This document shows, piece after piece, positions 57,901 through 64,000 of a stretch of DNA of 64,000 nt (within the stretch, counting starts at the first letter, position 1; each line of letters starts with the position of its first letter). The DNA lies in assembly GCA_034387635.1 (NCBI GenBank), contig JAOANU010000016.1, positions 558,001 through 622,000 on the forward strand. The letters are read 5' to 3'. Origin of the DNA: Rhodosporidiobolus odoratus. Lineage: Eukaryota > Basidiomycota > Microbotryomycetes > Sporidiobolales > Sporidiobolaceae. Position numbers and translations under genes: made by a program. The notes under the pieces are model-generated. The model did not search any database, was not told the DNA's origin, and saw only the letters and a list, made by a program, of their open reading frames with translations.

Positions 57901-60069
57901 GGAGGGAGAGCAGGTGAGAGAGAGGTCGTGGAACTCGTTGGCGAGGACGGCCTGGCATACGGAGAGTGATCAGTCAGCAGACGGTAAAGCAATGTTTGTG
58001 CACCCGGTCGTACCTCGTAAGAATAGGAGATAGGGTCAACGATGTAGTGAATCCACTTGAGCCCGGCTCGCATGCTCGGGGTGGGGATGAAGTACCCTGC
58101 ATACATGACGAGAATGTTGAGGGCGACACCGCAGACTCGGATGGCGGACTCAAATTTGGGGGAGAGTGCTGCGACCATGCGGAAGAGGCAAGAAAGGTTC
58201 AGGGCGGTGGCGTACACGAAAAGCAGGTAGATGAGGAAGCGAGGGAGAGAGTGCTACAAGAACAGAGTATCAGCCGGATGCCGACGCGATCGTTAGATGG
58301 CACGACGCACCTGAAGGCCTGCCAGCACATACGTGATTGTGCCGAACAGCACACACTGCACCCCAATGAGCGGAATATCGCCCAAGACCCTCGCAACAGC
58401 CAACGCTCCTGCCGAGAAGAACCCATAGTCGCCCTGCCTCTTGACGATATCCCGTCCCTCAAGCGTCTTGCCCAGCTCGGCCAGCGAAAGGTAGGCATTG
58501 AACATGATCGAGAGGAGTAGGAGGGAGCCGCGAGTGAAGGCGTGTTCCGTAGTCGAGGGAAGACGGAAGAAGAGGGTGCCGACCGTAAGGGAGAGCAAGA
58601 GGTTGACCATAGTCTTGGTGGTATAGGCTGGGAGTTCAGAGCGAATGAGGGCGTATTGCCGACGGGTGAGAAGGGCGACTTGATGAGGGAAGGAGACGGT
58701 GTAGTGCGAAGAACGAGGGGTAAGAGCGTCCTTCTCCCTCTCGAGTGCGGCGAGGAAGGGTCCCGCGCATTCCTTCAGCGGGTACCGAGTCGGGTACTCG
58801 TGCTCCAACTCGTTCCGCAGAGCGGTACGCTGCGTACTATCCTTCCACCGCCGCTCCAGCAGTACGTCATTCCTCCTGCCCTCGATGCAGCTGACGAGGA
58901 ACTCAGCCGTCCCCTCGCCGAGCTGCTCGCGCCGCTGGAAGCCAAGCTGTAGTTGCGTTTCGAAGTAGTTTTGCGCTTCCGTCGCCCGACCGAAGAAGAC
59001 GGGTCGGCCTCGAGACGAAAGGACGAGAACCTTGTCAAACTGTTCATACAGTGCATCGGCACAGTGAGGAGTTGTGACCACGACAGACCGCTTACCCTCC
59101 TTTGCCCAACCACGAAGGTAGGTAAGAAGAGACACGGCAGTTGACGAGTCGAGTCCGTTGAATGGTCCGTCCATGAGCAAGACAGCCGCTCGCGCCAAGA
59201 GTGCCTCTGCCACCGACGCACGTTTCCTTTCTCCGCCGGAAAGGCCGCGAACCAGCGGATTTCCGACCGCCGTGTCAAGCGCGTGCGAGAGGCCGACGGC
59301 GTCCACGACGCTCTTGAGTAGAGACGATGCCCACTGTGAGCGGGTGGACCCATCGGCGCGGCTTGCGGCAGACGGTGTTTTCGCATGTGCGGCGGGGGAA
59401 AGGGAGGACTGGAGGGAGAGGGTCGCGAAGTGGACGTCTCGATCATCGAGGTAGACGACCTGAGACCGTACAGTCGGGGAGGTGGTTCCTTTCTCGCTCA
59501 TGGGGGTTGAGGTGGGCAAGAAAGAAGGACGAGCGGCGGCAGAAGAGTCGATGAGACCGTAATCGAGTTTCGAGTCAGGCGAGAGGGGCACATCGGCGGA
59601 AATGGAGAGGGCGCGCAGGAGATGGGATGCGTTGGATGTCGGGGGCCCGAGTATCAGGAGCAGTTCGCCCTGCAGTAGAGGAAACCGGTTAGAAGGTCAG
59701 AACGAAATGACGGCAGGGCTCGAAGAAGCAAGATGGGGCTGGTGAGGAGCAGCAGGACGGCGAGCCTGCTTCGTGTGCAGTGTGTTGCTCTTCGGAATGG
59801 GCTAACAGCAGCACAGGAGGAGCGGGCGAACGTACCTGATTGACAACTCCCTCCACTCCGCTTACAAGCATCTTTGCCCTCTCGTGCTTCGCGCCAGGCC
59901 AGATCCCGCGCACCTGCCTCCTTAGCGATCCCAGAGTAAATGCATCGACTAGGCTGTCGACCAGATTGGGAGCGAGGACGTCTGCACCCGAGTGGCCGCC
60001 AGGATCGGGGACGGAGAGGTTGTCAAATCGAAGTGGGAGACCGTGAGGGAATGGGTCACTGGGTGCCAT
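54906..60069 (-). CDS. Full-size ABCG (PDR-type) ABC transporter
   Basis: Start MAPSDPFPHGLPLRFDNLSV; about 1,500 aa in the order NBD1-TMD1-NBD2-TMD2. In NBD1 the Walker A position reads GPPTSNAS (no GK[ST]). Its signature GLSGGERKRASVAEAL is intact, and Walker B is VLLMDGPFNGLDSSTA. TMD1: TVGTLFFRLP, FNAYLSLAEL, GYFIPTPSMRAGLKWIHYI. A long acidic linker follows. NBD2 has a canonical Walker A LLGASGAGKST, a signature GLTSEQRKRVTIAVEVVS and Walker B FCDEPTTGLDTKSA. TMD2: FTSIIVPLVVGLSFFLVG ... PRYWRWLYYISPFQHYVR. PDR pumps export drugs and lipids from the plasma membrane and always have a weak first ATP site; this one is weaker than the usual GRPGSGCST form. Confidence 0.92.
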
Positions 60070-60250
60070 AGTAGAGTATAGACTCTGAGATGTATGGCGA
60101 GCTGATCTCAGCCTTTCAAGTGGACAATCCGGATGGTGACACCGGTGACACGCTGAGGAAAGTTTTCTCCCTCCGGAAGAACTCATTCTGTTTCTTTCAC
60201 CACTCTTTCCGCCTTTGTGATCCTACTGAGTGATCCAGACAGCACTCAGA

Positions 60251-61568
60251 ATGCCCGCCAAGGTGCGTCTTCTCGCTCCGAGCCATTCCCTCTATTCCCG
60301 ACCCCCGACTTTGTCATTTCCCGACGACCGGTCCAGCCTTCGCTACGGCCTGGAGCAGCCTGAGGCCGCTCTTGCGAGGATGATGTACTGTACTCGACCC
60401 CATGATCAGCCGAGGGAACCGACCGCCACATTCGATACGGCTTACGCCGCCTCCAATGCTGATGCTCCCTTTTCTCTTCCCCTTTTCCGGCAGATTCTCT
60501 TCGTCCTCTCCTCCCACGACCAGCTGCTCAATGGCACTCCCACTGGCTGGTTCCTTCCCGAGGCCGCGCACCCATACTATGCCCTCGAGAAGGACTACGA
60601 GATCGTTTTCGCGAGTCCCAAGGTGCGTAGTTCTCTGCCCGTGCCTACATGAGCCCCTCCAACATCCGGGCGGGCTTGTCCACTAGTCGAACCGAGGAAG
60701 GAGACTGTTCCGCGACAAGCAGGTGGAGCCGCCGTCTGGCCAACACACTGAGAGCTTCCTTTTTCATGCCTTCTCTGCAGGGCGGCAAAGCTCCGATTGA
60801 CCCTGCCTCCATTGACTCTTACAAAGAGGACGAGGAGTGTGTCAACTTCCTCGCCGACGAGTCTACCAAGAAGAAGGTCGAGAACACACTCAAGGTGTGT
60901 CCGTTTGTGCTGAAGAACAGCTTTTTCCGGCCTGCGACTTGCTGAACTTGGGTGCCCTGCAGCTTGAGGACGTCAAGGTAGAGGACTATGTCGCTATCTT
61001 TTATGTCGGAGGTCAAGCCCCCTGCTTGTACGCCGTTTTCTCGCCGCTCTCCAGTACGAGAAAATGCACACTTCGCCTCGACTGACGACTCTTGCATTTC
61101 TCGCAGCGACCTTCCCCACGACAAGACTTCCCACAAGCTCATTCAGGAGTTCTGGAAGGCGGACAAGGTCGTCTCCGCCGTCTGTCACGGTCCCGTCGCC
61201 TTTTCCTTCGTTGCCGACCCTGTCAATCCGGGAGACAAGCTCGTCAAAGGAAAGAAGGTGCGCCGTCACTCGCTTTTCCTTCGTGACGTAGTATGCGCTC
61301 GTTGCACTTCAGAGCTAATCGGGATAGAGGGGTACCGCAGCTCACCGTCTTCTCGAACGAGGAAGAAAACGGCTACCGCGGTCCCGACGTGATCCCCTTC
61401 CTCGCCGAGACCGCTCTCCGCGATGCCGGTGCCAAACTCGTCATCGAGCGTGAGGCGTGGGGAGTTGAAGTCGTCGTGGATGGGAAGCTGGTGACGGGTG
61501 GGAATCCCGCTTCGGCTAAGGCAACGGGGGAAGCGGTGTTGAAGGTGTTGAAGGAGGGGAAGGCTTGA
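60251..61568 (+). CDS. DJ-1/PfpI superfamily protein, Hsp31-like
   Basis: The four-codon first exon MPAK joins across an intron to ILFVLSSHDQLLNG, then TGWFLPEAAHPYYALEKDYE and IVFASPK, GGKAPIDPASIDSYKEDEEC, VEDYVAIFYVGG, LPHDKTSHKLIQEFWK and the nucleophile elbow VSAVCHGPVAFS (Cys). Then VTVFSNEEENGYRGPDVIPF and GNPASAKATGEAVLKVL. This is the class I glutamine-amidotransferase-like Hsp31/glyoxalase III group. Spliced as GGQAPCFDLP (intron after TGCTT|GTACGCC), the usual GGHG becomes GGQA. Members act as chaperones or methylglyoxal-detoxifying enzymes. The stop is at 61566-61568. Confidence 0.88.
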
Positions 61569-62010
61569 GCTGACTTAGTTTGCGTTGAGGTCTTGAAGAA
61601 GAAAAGAACCCGAAATGCTTGATCAGTACTAAACAGATCTAGCGAAAGGATGATCTGAAAAGACGCTTTAGAAGAGAACGAGAAGAACAGGCTCTGGTCT
61701 AATCCGGCCTTTCTGGTTCTTCATGGGAGCCTGGAGAATGTCGGGCCGAGTAGACTGGCAGCGGTCATCGGAGCTCACCAGCTTGGCGACCAAGCAGCGT
61801 AAGGGAGGTTTGGGAAGGTCAAGCGTGGTCAAGAAAAAACTGAGGGAGGCTCGCGAATCCCAGAGTCGGCGAAGTCTGGCAAGGACCGTCGGAAACGTCG
61901 ACACGGGCGACTCACTCAGCGATGATTCCACCAGAAAAAGGGACAATAGAATACACAGGACGACTGTCGGACAAGGAAGTACGCTCGACACCAGCATCAA
62001 CTCGACTTTC
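61569..62010. other. Convergent intergenic region
   Basis: 442 bp between the DJ-1-family stop and the stop of the small Cys-rich gene. Both strands have open frames without motifs; these look like chance frames in a GC-rich genome. Confidence 0.4.
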
Positions 62011-62370
62011 TCAGCGGCCCAACGCTCCTCGCCGCCCCGGCTGCTGATCAACAGCACCATACCTTCTCCCTTCACGCGTTGTTGGATTTCCTTCGTCCTG
62101 CTCGAGCGTTTCCCACCCTGGTCCATCGTCGACGTCTTCTGAGGAGCAACAGGGTGCGGCGCAGGGACAGCAGGATGAGAGGAAGTGTGGGGAGAAGGCG
62201 CGACCTGAGTGTAGGACGACGGTCAGCACGAATCAAAAGGGAAGGTAGTCGGGAGACGAGGGAGAGAAGCGGAGAGGGCGATGAGGAAAGGAGGACGAAC
62301 GGGTTGTAGCGAGAGAGGTGAAGAATCCGTCCAGCAGGATACCGCAGAATTGGGCGCCGACGTCACCCAT
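62011..62370 (-). CDS. Small Cys-rich, possibly lipid-modified protein (87 aa)
   Basis: Two exons, 62370-62301 and 62204-62011, with a 96-nt intron (GTTCGT donor, GCTGAC branch, ACTCAG acceptor). The product starts MGDVGAQFCGILLDGFFTSL, with Gly2 for N-myristoylation and a hydrophobic helix. A cysteine cluster SSCCPCAAPCCSSED follows, then an acidic and hydrophilic tail ending GRRGALGR. Short basidiomycete proteins with a Gly2 start and clustered cysteines are common, but I cannot name a function. The donor site is weak, so splicing is plausible rather than sure. Confidence 0.5.
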
Positions 62371-62654
62371 ACTGTGTAACTTGATGCCGAGGGGTCTGAA
62401 TACCGCCTACGAGGCTGTGGTAAAGAGCAGAAAGCCCACGAGATGAACTCGATGAAGACGAGGTGGGGGAGTGGGAACAACCCGCTCTGCCTTGTTGGAG
62501 TATTTGAGCTCGTGGGAAAGCCCACAAGAGCGCCTAGTGTGTACCTCTTGGGGCGTCTATAAGCTTTCTGTGCGGATCGGAGTGTCAAGTCAAATGATGA
62601 GTTGCTCTCTCTCTCGCTCATCTCGCCGCTTCCTGCACCTCGCTCGTTACAGAC

Positions 62655-64000
62655 ATGCCAGCCGACTACGACAGAGACCGTAGAGATAGATACGATGACC
62701 GCTCAGACCGTCAGTCTTCCTCCCGCCGCGACAAGGAGAGGGACGACCGACGTCGGTCCGCTTCCCCTCATCGCTCTTCCTCAAGGAGGGGCGATGGGAG
62801 AGACCACGATAGGGAGAGGAGGAGGGATGACAGGGATCGGGGCAGCAGTCGACGGGATGAACGGGATGACCGCGACAGGGATAGGAAACGCAGCAGACGC
62901 GATGAGGACGACGACAGGGACAGGAAGGGAAGCAGCCGACGCGAGAGGAGCAGGAGCAGAGACAGAGGACGAGACAAGGACAAAGACAAGGAGCGCAAGT
63001 AAGCACCGACCCACCCTCTTCTCGCATGAAGCGCATCTGCCTTTTTGCGCTGATCACGCTCTCGGCCCCGCCTCCTTGCGTCCACACCTTATAGAGCAAA
63101 GCACCGCGAAACCTCGACAGAACGCGCAGCCCGTAAAGCCGCACGTAAAGCCGAAAAAGCAGCCTCGTCCTCCTACCTCCTTCCCGAAGAAGCGCGCCAA
63201 GCTGCCGCCGAAGTTGCGTTCTACAGCGCTCAGGACAACCCGTTCCACGATGCTAACTTGGGAGACAAATTCGTGTGGGGCAAGAAGAAGGACAAGGAGA
63301 AGAAAATGGGTATGACGGTGGAAGAGGCGGCGAGGAGAGATCGAGAGAGGGCGATGGAGAGTCAGGTGCGCTGCTCACTTTGTTCTCCAGTTGCCCACTC
63401 CCTTGCCTCCGAGTGATGCGGGAGACAAAGCTGACTTCCCCTCTGCCCCTACAGCAAGAGATTGAAAAGCTCAACCAACGCCGCGCCGAGCGTGAAGCCG
63501 AAGCCGAACTTCGCGAGCAAGAAGCGATGCGTGCTGCTCGTGCTGCTGAATCAGCACAGATGGCCGCATGGATCGACAGGGAGGACGACTTCCACCTGGA
63601 GCAGGCGAAGAAGCGGGCTGAGATTAGGGTTAGGGAGCGCAGGGCCAAGCCCATCGATTTCCTTGCGCTCAACTTGAAGTGGAGTCAGCCTCCGTTGCAA
63701 CCTGGTGACGAAGGGTACGACGAAGAGGAAGAAGACGAGGGCGACGGGTTGGATGTGGATCTCGAGGAACCATATGCGATCTTTGACGTGCGTGTCGGAC
63801 ATTACTGCCTTTATTTATTGATCGAATTCTGACCCTTACCTTCTGAGTGCAGCACCTCGCGTTGGAAGACGCTGAAGAACTCCACGAAGACATCAAGATG
63901 TACCTCTCGCTCGAAAAGGTCGACGCTCATCAAGAATTCTGGCGATCTCTCCTCATCGTCTCCTCTTCCTCCCTCGAAGCACTCCGCGAAGAACGAGCCA
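62655..64000 (+). CDS. Cactin (CAY1-like), 5' part
   Basis: Start MPADYDRDRRDRYDDRSDRQ, an Arg/Asp/Ser (RS/RD) repeat domain of about 115 residues. Later exons match the cactin core: FYSAQDNPFHDANLGDKFVW, GKKKDKEKKMGMTVEE, EKLNQRRAEREAEAELREQE, MAAWIDREDDFHLEQAKKRA, EIRVRERRAKPIDFLAL, LEEPYAIFD, LHEDIKMYLSLEKV and FWRSLLIVSSSSLE. Introns begin after 63000 (GTAAGC), 63366 and 63788. Cactin is a splicing-associated protein conserved from fission yeast Cay1 to animals. The gene runs off the right end, so its C-terminal cactin domain is not visible. Confidence 0.92.

Noticed and set aside
62602..63315. Plus-strand frame overlapping the cactin start
   Set aside because: A shifted reading of the RD-repeat exon; the cactin frame has clear homology and the shifted frame does not.
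1..64000. CRISPR arrays, bacterial operons, riboswitches
   Set aside because: The sequence is eukaryotic with spliceosomal introns; no regular short repeat array of that kind was seen.

Overview
The window looks like nuclear DNA of a GC-rich, intron-dense basidiomycete yeast. Genes carry many short introns (about 43-100 nt, GTNNGN donor, CTGAC-like branch site, CAG acceptor). Intergenic distances are short, and the gene set is fungal (DRS1, FAF1-like, CWC15, Pho80-type cyclin, OMA1, RIM2, CCT8, phospholipase B, PDR-type ABC transporter, formin). Gene style suggests Pucciniomycotina/Microbotryomycetes (Rhodotorula-like); that placement is inference, with no rRNA or marker gene seen. Because of the introns, most genes are spread over several short open frames. 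The spans given are start codon to stop codon, introns included.

Layout. 1-1967: 3' part of the DEAD-box helicase DRS1. 1988-6857: cluster of F-box-like paralogues on the minus strand, with one intact gene, one decayed copy carrying at least three lesions, and one F-box-only fragment. 7346-15352: ordinary genes (small SVIP-like protein, FAF1/DUF4602 protein, DNA polymerase delta subunit 2, CWC15, Pho80-like cyclin). 16638-26236: accessory island. It holds a truncated unknown ORF, then a 6.7-kb Ty3/gypsy chromovirus (17179-23926), then directly a gene whose C-terminal half has the hallmarks of a Fanzor (eukaryotic TnpB-like) RNA-guided nuclease (about 23991-26236). 26695-63999: ordinary genes again (disordered zinc-motif protein, phosphoglycerate-mutase family, NUFIP1-like, dienelactone hydrolase, OMA1, MFS drug transporter, RIM2 carrier, CCT8, phospholipase B, nucleoside hydrolase, formin, full-size ABCG transporter, DJ-1/Hsp31 family, a small Cys-rich protein, and the 5' part of cactin).

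The most interesting part is the island. The Fanzor candidate retains a DPG motif, a VDEFRTS motif, two cysteine pairs and a DRD motif, but appears to have a frame break near 24850. It sits immediately downstream of the retroelement. The retroelement has a canonical-looking -1 frameshift heptamer at the gag-pol junction, an in-frame TAG between protease and reverse transcriptase, a frameshift in gag, LTRs that are identical for 283 bp and then differ by large indels, and no visible target-site duplication. This suggests ectopic recombination at this locus.

The housekeeping genes do not form pathways together. Several are in RNA and ribosome work (DRS1, FAF1-like, CWC15, NUFIP1-like, cactin), which is chance clustering as far as the sequence shows.
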